Of a stretch of DNA of 13,009 nucleotides, positions 1-6,990 are shown piece after piece. Within the stretch, counting starts at the first letter, position 1. Every line of letters starts with the position of its first letter. Origin of the DNA: an uncultured Mycoplasmatota bacterium (GTDB lineage Bacteria; Bacillota_I; Bacilli_A; RF39; UBA660); contig CANDHX010000021.1 in assembly GCA_947384645.1 (NCBI GenBank), forward strand, positions 1-13,009, read 5' to 3'. The translations under genes were made by a program, and so were the position numbers. The notes beneath the pieces were generated by a model. The model saw only the letters and a list, made by a program, of their open reading frames with translations. It had not been told where the DNA came from and ran no database searches.

Positions 1-333
1 TTTTCCTTCTGTAAAATCTTCTATAAGTTTGTCAGCTCTGTGGCGACTTTTACATTTTTTACAATCTACTAATGGGTCAGCAAAGTTTGCAACATGTCCA
101 CTTGCTACCCAGACGTTTGGGTTCATAAGTATGGCAGAGTCGAGCCCCACGTTATAGATATTTTCTTGAATGAATTTTTGATACCAAGCTTTTTTGATGT
201 TTTCTTTTAATTCACGACCCAAAGGACCATAGTCCCACGTATTCGATAGTCCTCCATATATTTCACTTCCTTGAAATACATATCCATATGTTTTTGAATA
301 ATTGACTATATCTTCCATTTTTAAATTTTTCAT
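1..333 (-). CDS. glyS: Glycyl-tRNA synthetase (alpha2, class II), N-terminal part, cut by window edge
   Basis: This is the first 111 residues of a glycyl-tRNA synthetase, the cytoplasmic enzyme that charges tRNA-Gly using ATP. The N-terminus matches the single-chain (alpha2) bacterial/eukaryal type rather than the alpha2beta2 type: the GSEIYGGLSNTWDYGPLG stretch at residues 22-39, NVGLDSAILMNP at 61-72, ASGH at 77-80 and RHRADKLIED at 98-107. Cys91 and Cys94 form a CxxC pair that could be half of a zinc knuckle. The ATG at 333 is preceded by AGGAGG (338-343), which overlaps the stop codon of the RNase J family gene, so the two are probably co-transcribed and perhaps translationally coupled. 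No T-box leader is visible in front of it. The rest of the gene lies to the left of the window. The family call is secure from sequence recognition. Confidence 0.95.
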   Translation of the reverse strand, partial: MKNLKMEDIVNYSKTYGYVFQGSEIYGGLSNTWDYGPLGRELKENIKKAWYQKFIQENIYNVGLDSAILMNPNVWVASGHVANFADPLVDCKKCKSRHRADKLIEDFTEGK

Positions 334-341
334 AAATCCTC

Positions 342-1976
342 CTACACTTCTTGAATTACAGCTATAATCATCGGTTTTGATTCGGTTTCTTGATAGAAAT
401 ATTTGCCTAAATTTTCTCTAATTTCTTGTTTAATAGCATTGTAATCGACATATTCGCTCGTCGTATTTTTGGTAATTACGTTTTCGCTGATCTTTTTGAT
501 TTCGGCTATTAAATCTACAGAATCTTTGGCATAGATAAATCCTCTTGTTGTAACTTCTGGTCCCACTAAAATTTCTTTCGTCTTTTTAGATAGGCTGGCA
601 CTTATTAAAACTATCCCATTTTCTCCTAAGACCTCTCTATCTTTTATAACGAGTTCTCCCACGTCTTCTCCTATCGAACCGTCGATTAGTGTATCGCCAA
701 TTTTTATCACTTCCGTTTTATCTTGAAGTACTCCGTTTTCAAATGTAACGGCTTCTCCATTTTGTTTTAGAATGATATTTTCATTAGGTATACCCAAAGA
801 TGATGCTAAATTTGCATTACCTACCATGTATCTATATTCGCCTTCGACTGGCATACAATATTTAGGCTTTAATAGGTCTATCATCATCATCAAATCTTCC
901 GTACTTGCATGATGTAATATGTTTCTTCCCTTTGGTAAGGTGTACGATTCTATGTTCATCAGAGCTAAATCGTTTTGTAAATCGACCAATTTTTTTTCAT
1001 TATAGTCATATGAAGGTTCAGCAAAGAGAATCGAGTCTTTTTCTTTTAGTGTAATGAACTTATCGTATCCGTCGGCAATTTTTCGAATATTGTGATATTG
1101 GTTCTTTTTGTCGTCACATATCAGAATTACGCTTTTTGGGTCTTCTATATCTTCAAGTGTTCCTATCGTATTCTTTTTTATCGTCAAGTAATTATTTGAA
1201 ATAGCCATGTTGATTAATGATTGGAGTTTATGTCCCATAATAACTACTTTTCTGTGGGTGTTATCTAGTGCATTAAATATCTCTTGGATAGTATATAAAT
1301 GGTCGTCGAATAGTCCTATTAATAATCTTCCGGGAGATCTGTTTACTATTTCTTTATAATAACTTTCGAATTTGTGGTTAGGACTCGTATGCCCTACTTG
1401 TTCAGAAAATGACGATTCACTTAGAAGGCATAAAACTCCCAATTTGCCTACATAGGCTATTTTACCTAAGTCCATGCTGTATGGTCCTGTCATACTAGGG
1501 TCTATTAGGAAATTTCCCGTATAGACGATTGCTCCGTCTTTTGTATTTATTACATACATAACAGAATCTGGTACCGAATGGTTTACATTTATAGGGAAGA
1601 TGCTTACATTACCGAAGTTTATTTTGTGGTGTGCAGTAATCTCTATAATTTTTTTCTCGTCCATGCCATTTAGTTTTAAATATTCGATAGTATATTTCGT
1701 TGCAAATATTTTGATCATCGGCAAAGTTTTAATGAGGTCGAATATTCCCCCGACATTTTCTGGATGAGCATGAGTCAAAAAGACCCCTTTTATCCTCTTT
1801 TTGTTTTTGATTAGATAATCGTAATCCGGAATGATGTAATCTATTCCATACATTTCTTCACTTACAAATTTTATTCCTGCGTCGAATATGAATAGTGCAT
1901 TATCGACTTCGACTATGTAGGTGTTTTTTCCGTTTTCATTTAAGCCACCCATAGCCATAATTTTAATTTTACTCAT
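342..1976 (-). CDS. RNase J family protein with degenerate metallo-beta-lactamase active site
   Basis: The 544 residues follow the whole RNase J layout: metallo-beta-lactamase core, inserted beta-CASP domain (about 195-350), return to the core (KPKYCMPVEGEYR at 370-382) and the C-terminal domain (DGSIGEDVG, GPEVTTRGF, ending PMIIAVIQEV). RNase J enzymes are 5'-3' exonucleases/endonucleases that process and decay RNA with two metal ions. The core motif, normally THGHEDHIGG, reads THAHPENVGG here (68-77): H69 and H71 remain, but the Asp is E73 and the next His is N74. The later TGDF motif is TGNF, so the metal Asp is N155. PVHGEYR has become PVEGEYR (E378). In HVSGHAS the first His is N352, while H356 is kept. 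H133 is kept. Catalysis is therefore doubtful; B. subtilis and staphylococcal RNase J2 are precedents for weak or inactive partners. An extended -10 promoter lies upstream and glyS follows directly. The family is certain; inactivity is inference. Confidence 0.93.
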   Translation of the reverse strand: MSKIKIMAMGGLNENGKNTYIVEVDNALFIFDAGIKFVSEEMYGIDYIIPDYDYLIKNKKRIKGVFLTHAHPENVGGIFDLIKTLPMIKIFATKYTIEYLKLNGMDEKKIIEITAHHKINFGNVSIFPINVNHSVPDSVMYVINTKDGAIVYTGNFLIDPSMTGPYSMDLGKIAYVGKLGVLCLLSESSFSEQVGHTSPNHKFESYYKEIVNRSPGRLLIGLFDDHLYTIQEIFNALDNTHRKVVIMGHKLQSLINMAISNNYLTIKKNTIGTLEDIEDPKSVILICDDKKNQYHNIRKIADGYDKFITLKEKDSILFAEPSYDYNEKKLVDLQNDLALMNIESYTLPKGRNILHHASTEDLMMMIDLLKPKYCMPVEGEYRYMVGNANLASSLGIPNENIILKQNGEAVTFENGVLQDKTEVIKIGDTLIDGSIGEDVGELVIKDREVLGENGIVLISASLSKKTKEILVGPEVTTRGFIYAKDSVDLIAEIKKISENVITKNTTSEYVDYNAIKQEIRENLGKYFYQETESKPMIIAVIQEV

Positions 1977-2031
1977 AAATTTTTCAATTCCTTTCTTAAA
2001 TTAGTTTTTAATAAGTCAAACCGATAAAAGT

Positions 2032-2040
2032 ATTATAACA
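2032..2040 (-). promoter_or_regulatory. Extended -10 promoter for the RNase J family gene
   Basis: Read on the minus strand, this is TGTTATAAT, a perfect extended -10 element (TGnTATAAT). It sits just after the upstream terminator and about 56 bases before the RNase J start. The matching -35 position (about 2055-2060) reads TTTCTT, which is poor, but an extended -10 can compensate. It predicts a transcript starting near 2025 and covering the RNase J family gene and glyS. Confidence 0.55.
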
Positions 2041-2047
2041 AAAAACA

Positions 2048-2097
2048 TAAAAAAAAGAAAGAAGCTTGATAGATTTTTACTATGAAGCTATTCTTTC
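2048..2097 (-). terminator. Rho-independent terminator of the ssb/exported-protein unit, overlapping the coding end
   Basis: On the minus strand GAAAGA and AGCTT pair with AAGCT and TCTTTC, with a further ATAG/CTAT inner stem closing a TAAAAAT loop (arms within 2057-2097). The stem is interrupted only by a two-base bulge and a C/C mismatch. It is followed directly by eight U (2049-2056). The left arm lies in the last codons of the exported-protein gene, whose TAG stop (2088-2090) is inside the stem. Confidence 0.85.
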
Positions 2098-2864
2098 TCA
2101 TCGATTAAGTTACTTATATGAACGATTTCTAAATCTTTAAATTGTACTTCATTTAAGATAATTTTAAAATTTTCTAATTTTACTCCAGAAGAGATGAGGA
2201 TGATACTCCCTGGAGCAAGAGAAGATTTTATTTTACTTAAATTAGAATTGGTTAAAACCTGTTTTGTATCTATTAGATAATAACGATTTTTTTTACAAAG
2301 TGTCTCATCGCTTTCTCCTTTAAGACAAATTTTTTTCTTGTTGTCGATGCCAGAAGATAAAGCATTAAACGTTTCCTTATTCTTGGCTCCATTGATGTAT
2401 TCGACATTTTCTCTAAGTTCTTTAGGACTATCGATTACTAAATCGTAAAGTATTCCCTTTGTATCTAAGAACTCTTCTATTTCTTCATTAGGCATAAGTA
2501 TGAAACTAGTCTTACGATTTTTAGGATTTCCTTTTAGGATATATTTATCTTTGTTGTCTTCTAAACTTTTTTGGGGCTTTATATAATCGAAGACGAGATA
2601 ATTTTCGTTGAAACTTCCGAAGTCGTGCATACCTAAATAGCTTTCTTGGTTGTTTACTGAACGTCCAAATTTACCTGGGATTATCGTATTAGTTTCCTTA
2701 TCGATAACGGCATCTACGGGACTTTCCTCATAAGTAGAGCTAACCATTTTTATCTCTTGCATTAAATCGCTTTTTTGAGCCACCAATAGACTTACTCTAT
2801 CTGTAAAATAAAAGCTAAAAGCTATCAATGCAAAACCTCCAATCCAAGAGAAAATTTTACGCAT
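2088..2864 (-). CDS. Membrane-anchored exported protein, possibly a degenerate polysaccharide-deacetylase-like protein
   Basis: The protein has 258 residues from the ATG at 2864. A GTG at 2876 would add four residues, but AGGTGA overlapping that GTG sits 8 bases before the ATG, which favours the ATG. Residues 7-21 are a hydrophobic segment after a short basic start, so the rest should lie outside the membrane as an anchored or cleaved protein. The middle (IIPGKFGRSV at 61-70, ESYLGM and FGSFNENYLVF at about 74-92, DKYILKGNP at 106-114) resembles, from memory, a Firmicute family annotated as polysaccharide deacetylase-like. I see no NodB metal motif such as TFDDG, so a deacetylase activity is not supported. 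The C-terminal half is otherwise unrecognised. It follows ssb by about 40 bases without a terminator between them, so they are probably one transcript ending at the terminator at 2048-2097. The gene is secure; the function is not. Confidence 0.8.
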   Translation of the reverse strand: MRKIFSWIGGFALIAFSFYFTDRVSLLVAQKSDLMQEIKMVSSTYEESPVDAVIDKETNTIIPGKFGRSVNNQESYLGMHDFGSFNENYLVFDYIKPQKSLEDNKDKYILKGNPKNRKTSFILMPNEEIEEFLDTKGILYDLVIDSPKELRENVEYINGAKNKETFNALSSGIDNKKKICLKGESDETLCKKNRYYLIDTKQVLTNSNLSKIKSSLAPGSIILISSGVKLENFKIILNEVQFKDLEIVHISNLIDEKE

Positions 2865-2906
2865 TTTTTTAATCACCTATTTAACTCTATGCTTTTTTCG
2901 TATACT

Positions 2907-3302
2907 TTATTCAGCATTTAAAAATTCTTCGCTTGTTTCATTGTCTTCTGTTTCTTTTTTAGATGATTTTTTTTGAACATTGTACTCTTTTCTAGATTGC
3001 ATAAAGGATATTTGGTCAGCGATAAATTCATAGGTGTACACTTTGTTTTCATCTTTATCTGTATAGTTGTTGTTTTGAACTCTAGCTTTAACTGATATAA
3101 GGTCACCCTTTTTACAAAATTCACAAACTTTTTCTGCTATGATGTTCCAAACGCTACACCTTATAAAGTCGGTTTCATAAATACCTGAAGAGTTTTTATA
3201 GTTCCGTTTAACTGCAAGAGTTATTTGGCAATTCGCCTTTCCTTCTTTAGGTTTTAGCTCGGGGTCTGTTGTAAGTCTTCCAACTAAAAGGACATGATTC
3301 AT
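2907..3302 (-). CDS. ssb: Single-stranded DNA-binding protein, short form
   Basis: The 131 residues carry a bacterial SSB OB-fold: MNHVLLVGRLTTDPEL at the start, ITLAVKRNY at 27-35, DFIRCSVWN at 45-53, KGDLISVKARVQ at 65-76 and YEFIADQISFM at 91-101. The family coats single-stranded DNA during replication, repair and recombination, normally as a tetramer. The tail (about 102-131) is short and charged and ends EEFLNAE. It lacks the usual terminal DDDIPF-type tip whose final Phe docks partner proteins. The gene is not in the common rpsF-ssb-rpsR setting, so it may be a second, accessory SSB. The start is well supported by AAAGGAGGT seven bases before the ATG. A candidate promoter lies at 3328-3356, and the exported-protein gene follows in the same direction. 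Confidence 0.93.
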   Translation of the reverse strand: MNHVLLVGRLTTDPELKPKEGKANCQITLAVKRNYKNSSGIYETDFIRCSVWNIIAEKVCEFCKKGDLISVKARVQNNNYTDKDENKVYTYEFIADQISFMQSRKEYNVQKKSSKKETEDNETSEEFLNAE

Positions 3303-3327
3303 GGGGTTACCTCCTTTCTTAACGTCG

Positions 3328-3356
3328 ACTATACAAAATTAGCATCTAAAAAGCAA
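3328..3356 (-). promoter_or_regulatory. Candidate promoter for ssb
   Basis: On the minus strand TTGCTT (3351-3356) and TATAGT (3328-3333) are separated by 17 bases. The -10 matches five of six consensus positions; the -35 is weak. The -35 lies in a short TTTTGC/TTTTTGC tandem repeat. The position, between the preceding terminator and the ssb ribosome binding site, supports the call. Confidence 0.45.
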
Positions 3357-3383
3357 AAAGCAAAATTAGAGTTTTTGATATAC

Positions 3384-3418
3384 AAAAAAAACAAATCTTG
3401 TGAAGATTTTCGTTTTTT
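3384..3418 (-). terminator. Terminator after spmB, probably bidirectional
   Basis: The inverted repeat AAATCTT-GTG-AAGATTT (3393-3409) gives a 7-bp stem with a three-base loop. On the minus strand it is followed by GTTTTTTTT. An A-run on the other side pairs with the U-run after a two-base bulge, lengthening the stem. Because the plus strand also ends in CGTTTTTT, it could stop transcription from both sides. It ends the dacB-spmA-spmB unit and insulates ssb. Confidence 0.75.
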
Positions 3419-3486
3419 GAACACTTATTTTAAAAATTTTAGCAATTTAGGATTTTTTGTTTAGCAATATAGTATTTTTAGTTGTT

Positions 3487-4005
3487 TTAGCCAAAAAGAA
3501 TCGAAACGATTATAAAACTCATTATAATTCCTACTAAATCGGCAAATAGTCCCGCTTTTAAGGCATATCTTATTTTTTTAATTCCCACACTTCCGAAGTA
3601 GAGAGTGATGACATAAAATGTCGTATCGGTGCTTCCTTCGAGAGTGGAAGCCAACAGTCCAACAAATGAATCCGGGCCAAAATTTTTAAAGATGTCCGTC
3701 ATTATTACTTGGCTTGCAGATCCAGAAATCGGTCTTAGTAAAGCCATTGGAAAAATCGACACGGGAAAATTTGGTCCTAAAAAATTGGCGACTTCTTTAA
3801 ATATAAAGTCTAAAATGCCGCTGTGTAGGAAAATATTTATGGCAAAAACCATACTAACTGTAAAGGGGAAAATGCTAATGGCACTATTTATTCCGTCTTT
3901 TGCACCTTTTATGAATGATGAATAAATGTCGACTTTTTTATATAGACCGTATACAATAATTCCAGTAATCATAAGGGGGATTATTCTAATATATAAAGAA
4001 TTCAT
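3487..4005 (-). CDS. spmB: Spore maturation protein B
   Basis: This is a small polytopic membrane protein of 172 residues with the nucleoside-recognition/Gate fold of SpmB. Diagnostic stretches are FPMALLRPISGSAS (85-98) and EGSTDTTFYVITLYFGSVG (123-141). Hydrophobic segments fall at about 5-21, 42-62, 113-121 and 151-171. In B. subtilis SpmA and SpmB are needed for normal spore core dehydration, but their biochemical role is unknown and homologues occur in non-sporulating bacteria. A TTG at 4017 extends the frame by four codons, but AAAGGAG abuts it with no spacing. I therefore choose the ATG at 4005, which is 12 bases from the same site. It follows spmA after about 80 bases, a gap containing a TATAAT-like element (weak internal promoter at best). 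The family assignment is strong; a sporulation role here is unproven. Confidence 0.93.
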   Translation of the reverse strand: MNSLYIRIIPLMITGIIVYGLYKKVDIYSSFIKGAKDGINSAISIFPFTVSMVFAINIFLHSGILDFIFKEVANFLGPNFPVSIFPMALLRPISGSASQVIMTDIFKNFGPDSFVGLLASTLEGSTDTTFYVITLYFGSVGIKKIRYALKAGLFADLVGIIMSFIIVSILFG

Positions 4006-4086
4006 TATTTCGTACAACTCCTTTTAAGGGACTTTATTATTATATTACTATCCAGAATTCTTAAATATATAATTCTTTCGGATCAA

Positions 4087-4641
4087 TTATTCGCATAATA
4101 ATCCCACTACTGTTGCACAAGTAGTAGCCATTAAAGCAGATGAGATAATCATACTGGGATTTTCACTTCCATAAAGAGCCCTTAAACTTATAATAGAAGT
4201 TGGGATTAAAGTGACTCCTGAGGTGTTTAGTACTAGGAAAGTTATCATCGCTTCTGTGGCAGTATCTTTTTTATTATTCAATTCTTGAAGTTTTTCCATA
4301 GCTTTTAGACCAAAAGGAGTTGCTGCACTTCCTAGTCCTACCATGTTTACAATGATATTTGAAGCGATTAAACCGAGAGACTCGTGTCCTTCTGGAATGG
4401 AAGGGAAAAGACGTTTTAAAATAAATGAAAACTTATGTGAAATGATTGCTAAGAGTCCTGAGTCACTCGCTATTTGCATTAGGCCCATCCAAAGGACGAT
4501 TACAGGAAACATCGATGCGAACATCTCGAGAGCTTGGGCAGAACTTTTTAAAACTTCGTCGTTTACTAATGATAAATTGCCACTTAAGAAGCTAAAAATA
4601 ATACCTATTAATAATAGTAAACCCCATATTAAACTTACCAT
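4087..4641 (-). CDS. spmA: Spore maturation protein A
   Basis: This 184-residue integral membrane protein belongs to the SpmA branch of the nucleoside-recognition/Gate domain family. Recognisable segments are MFPVIVLWMGLMQIA (44-58), NMVGLGSAATPFGLKAM (99-115) and FLVLNTSGVTLIPTSII (135-151). Hydrophobic stretches are at about 3-19, 44-58, 90-107, 132-150 and 165-182. The start codon lies inside the end of dacB (7-base overlap) and is preceded by AAAGGAG within dacB, which points to translational coupling. Order and direction (dacB, spmA, spmB) match B. subtilis, where the three genes form a mother-cell sporulation operon. The molecular function of the family is not established. Whether this organism forms spores cannot be told from the window. 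Confidence 0.94.
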   Translation of the reverse strand: MVSLIWGLLLLIGIIFSFLSGNLSLVNDEVLKSSAQALEMFASMFPVIVLWMGLMQIASDSGLLAIISHKFSFILKRLFPSIPEGHESLGLIASNIIVNMVGLGSAATPFGLKAMEKLQELNNKKDTATEAMITFLVLNTSGVTLIPTSIISLRALYGSENPSMIISSALMATTCATVVGLLCE

Positions 4642-5702
4642 TTAAAAATCTCCTTTATTCTTTCAAAAAAACTTTTTTTCTTTTTTATTTCTTTTTCTTC
4701 AGCATAAATGTTAAGTTTTTTAATCGTTTTACCGTCTAAAGAAACACTAATCGTTCCTACTATTTTTATTCCTACTTTATCGTTTTTGTCTTCGTATAAA
4801 ACGACTTCTCTTTTCACTCTTTTGGCTTCATCTTTAGTTAATAACATGCTAAAAGACGATGTCGTATAAACTTTACTATTTTTTTTATAATCGATTTTTA
4901 AATCGTCTTTGTCGATTATTTTATATTTTTTATATTTTTCAAAGTATTTTTCGTAGAGGTTTTTATGTGTATCAAATCTGTCGTTATCACGAAATGTAGC
5001 AATTACGAGATTTTTATCGTCTTTTGTAGCACTCGATACGAATGTGTGTTTGGCATGGGTTGTGTAACCTATCTTACCTCCAGTTGCATATTTGTAATCC
5101 GTTAAAAGTCTATTTTTATTGAACCATTCATATGTCGTAAAATTCGTCTTAGCAATATGTGATTTAGTTCCTGTAATTTTTTTAAATTCTTCGTTTTTCA
5201 TAGCTTCAACCATAAGTAAACACATATCGTAAACGGTACTTTTATTTTGGGTTTCTTCGTCCAATCCATGTGGATTTTCAAATTTTGTGTGTTTCATCCC
5301 TATCATCAATGCCGTATCGTTCATTAGTTTAACGAAACCTTCAACTGACTTTCCCACATGTTTGGCAAGCACAAGTGCAGCATCGTTTCCGCTTCGGAGC
5401 ATCAATCCATATAAAAGGTCTCTAACTGTAATTTTTTCTAAAGGTTTTAGGTAGATTGAACTTCCATATGCTTCTTTTATTTCGTCTTCTTGGGCAGTAA
5501 CTACTTCATCTAATTGGGCATTGTTTAAAACGACAAGTGCCGTCATTATTTTGGTAGTCGAGGCTATTAGATATAATTCTTTTTCGTTTTGACTATATAG
5601 AACTCTACCACTATCGGCATCCATTACTAATGCTGCATCATAGGCGAATACTTCTTTATTAAAAATCAAAAATGCAATGCAAAAAAATATCACTTTCTTC
5701 AT
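4635..5702 (-). CDS. dacB: D-alanyl-D-alanine carboxypeptidase (PBP5*/DacF type), with KIG in place of KTG
   Basis: This is a secreted penicillin-binding protein of 355 residues that trims the terminal D-Ala of peptidoglycan stem peptides. A signal peptide covers residues 1-20, with likely cleavage after VFA. The active-site motifs of the peptidase S11 family are visible: STTK at 48-51 (nucleophile S48, K51), SGN at 104-106 and the third box at 210-212. The third box, normally KTG, reads K-I-G in the context GGKIGYTTHAKH. A PBP5-like C-terminal domain (about 260-335) follows. The tail KKKKSFFERIKEIFKW looks like the amphipathic helix that holds such enzymes on the membrane. It overlaps spmA by 7 bases. 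I see no convincing promoter in the 73-base gap upstream, and the ribosome binding site is weak (AGTGA). The family is certain; dacB rather than dacF is chosen from gene order. Confidence 0.94.
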   Translation of the reverse strand: MKKVIFFCIAFLIFNKEVFAYDAALVMDADSGRVLYSQNEKELYLIASTTKIMTALVVLNNAQLDEVVTAQEDEIKEAYGSSIYLKPLEKITVRDLLYGLMLRSGNDAALVLAKHVGKSVEGFVKLMNDTALMIGMKHTKFENPHGLDEETQNKSTVYDMCLLMVEAMKNEEFKKITGTKSHIAKTNFTTYEWFNKNRLLTDYKYATGGKIGYTTHAKHTFVSSATKDDKNLVIATFRDNDRFDTHKNLYEKYFEKYKKYKIIDKDDLKIDYKKNSKVYTTSSFSMLLTKDEAKRVKREVVLYEDKNDKVGIKIVGTISVSLDGKTIKKLNIYAEEKEIKKKKSFFERIKEIFKW

Positions 5703-5775
5703 ATAATCACTATTTAAATATATGAGTTAAGCGATATTTTAATAATAAGTTATGAAAGATTTTTCTTAATTGCTA

Positions 5776-6969
5776 TTAGTAATCATCTAATAACCAGTCG
5801 AATACATTAATCTGTTTTATTCCATTATGTGAGGTATATGGTGTATAATCAGTTGTAAGTAAGAATTTAGAATTGTGGTCATTTATATTATCAAGAGTTT
5901 TCAATTCTCTTTTTAAAGTTTTTTCCTCTTTAACAGTATAACTGACTTGATAATATTCAGTTCCCTTTTCATTAATCGTTACAAAGTCAACCTCATTATC
6001 ATCATTTTTTCCTATATATACTTCATATCCTCGTCTTAATAGTTCTAGATATACGACGTTTTCAAGTATATGTCCTTCATCAGCATTTTTACTTCCCAAT
6101 AAATAATATCTAAGTCCTATGTCTGATAAATAATATTTGCTTCCAGTAGTTAAATAATTTTTTCCTTTAATATCGTATCTTGGTACCTTGTATAGCACAA
6201 AGGATTCTACTAATGCTTCTAGATATTTTTCTATAGTTGGAACGGATATTTTTCTGCCATTTGATGTCATCGTATTGGCAATACTCGTACTAGAGCATAT
6301 ATTTCCAACATTATCAAACATAAATTTAATGACGTCTTTTAGCATCCCTATATCTTTAATGTCTTTTCTTTCCGCTATATCGTTTACTATAACTGTATTA
6401 TAAAGACCGTCTAGATACATTCTTATCTCTTTAGGGTTATCCAATTTTAAAGTATAAGGAAAGGAACTTTTTGTTATATAATCTATGTATTTTTTTGAAA
6501 TATCCGATTTTCCTACGTAAGATATATATTCTTTAAAAGAAAGTGGGAACATCTTTATTTCTATATATCTACCAGAGAGTAATGTGGCTAATTCTCCAGA
6601 CAATAATTTTGAATTGGACCCTGTTATATATAAGTCGACGTTTTTCTTTATGTATAAGCTATCACAGGCCTTTTGAAAGTCGGTTATTTTTTGTACTTCG
6701 TCGATGAAAACGTAATTTGTTTCTTCTTTTTTTAGTTTTGAAGCGGCATAATTATACAAATCTTCATACGTTTTTAATTCATTAAATTCAAAATCTTCTA
6801 AATTTATGCGTATAATCTGTTTTTTATTGACTCCCTGTGTTAATAGATATTCTGCATATAAATCAAATAAAGTCGACTTGCCACATCTTCTAATTCCAGT
6901 AACAATTTTTATTAAATCTTTTTCTTTAAAATTAATCAATTCTTGTAAATAAAGCGGTCTTTCTATCAT
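5776..6969 (-). CDS. AAA_14 / DUF4143 ATP-binding protein
   Basis: A 397-residue protein of the widespread AAA_14-DUF4143 family. The N-terminal ATPase shows Walker A GIRRCGKST (25-33), Walker B YVFIDE (86-91) and a sensor-like ITGSNS (115-120) followed by LSGELATLLSGRY (123-135). A helical, probably winged-helix segment (about 205-265) leads to the C-terminal domain. That domain carries a PD-(D/E)XK-like arrangement: E303, E326-V-D328 and Q341-V-S, with Ser where a true nuclease would usually have Lys. The family's role is unknown; members are common and often vary between strains. The gene stands alone between two operons. It has its own strong promoter and a good GGAGGGA ribosome binding site 8-9 bases before the ATG, and I see no clear terminator after it. 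Family call firm, function open. Confidence 0.9.
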   Translation of the reverse strand: MIERPLYLQELINFKEKDLIKIVTGIRRCGKSTLFDLYAEYLLTQGVNKKQIIRINLEDFEFNELKTYEDLYNYAASKLKKEETNYVFIDEVQKITDFQKACDSLYIKKNVDLYITGSNSKLLSGELATLLSGRYIEIKMFPLSFKEYISYVGKSDISKKYIDYITKSSFPYTLKLDNPKEIRMYLDGLYNTVIVNDIAERKDIKDIGMLKDVIKFMFDNVGNICSSTSIANTMTSNGRKISVPTIEKYLEALVESFVLYKVPRYDIKGKNYLTTGSKYYLSDIGLRYYLLGSKNADEGHILENVVYLELLRRGYEVYIGKNDDNEVDFVTINEKGTEYYQVSYTVKEEKTLKRELKTLDNINDHNSKFLLTTDYTPYTSHNGIKQINVFDWLLDDY

Positions 6970-6990
6970 CGTTTTATCCCTCCGATTAAT

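Noticed and set aside
2918..3124. Second minus-strand frame of 68 codons inside ssb
   Set aside because: Out-of-frame shadow of ssb, Lys/Thr-rich, with no independent start signal.
3629..3925. Plus-strand open frame of 98 codons opposite spmB
   Set aside because: It lies wholly over a clear membrane-protein gene, has no ribosome binding site and no recognisable protein content.
4018..4086. Internal promoter between spmA and spmB (TATAAT-like element)
   Set aside because: No acceptable -35 at the right distance and no extended -10; such strings are frequent in DNA this rich in A+T.
4343..4645. Plus-strand open frame of 100 codons opposite spmA
   Set aside because: Antisense shadow of a well-supported gene with no start signal.
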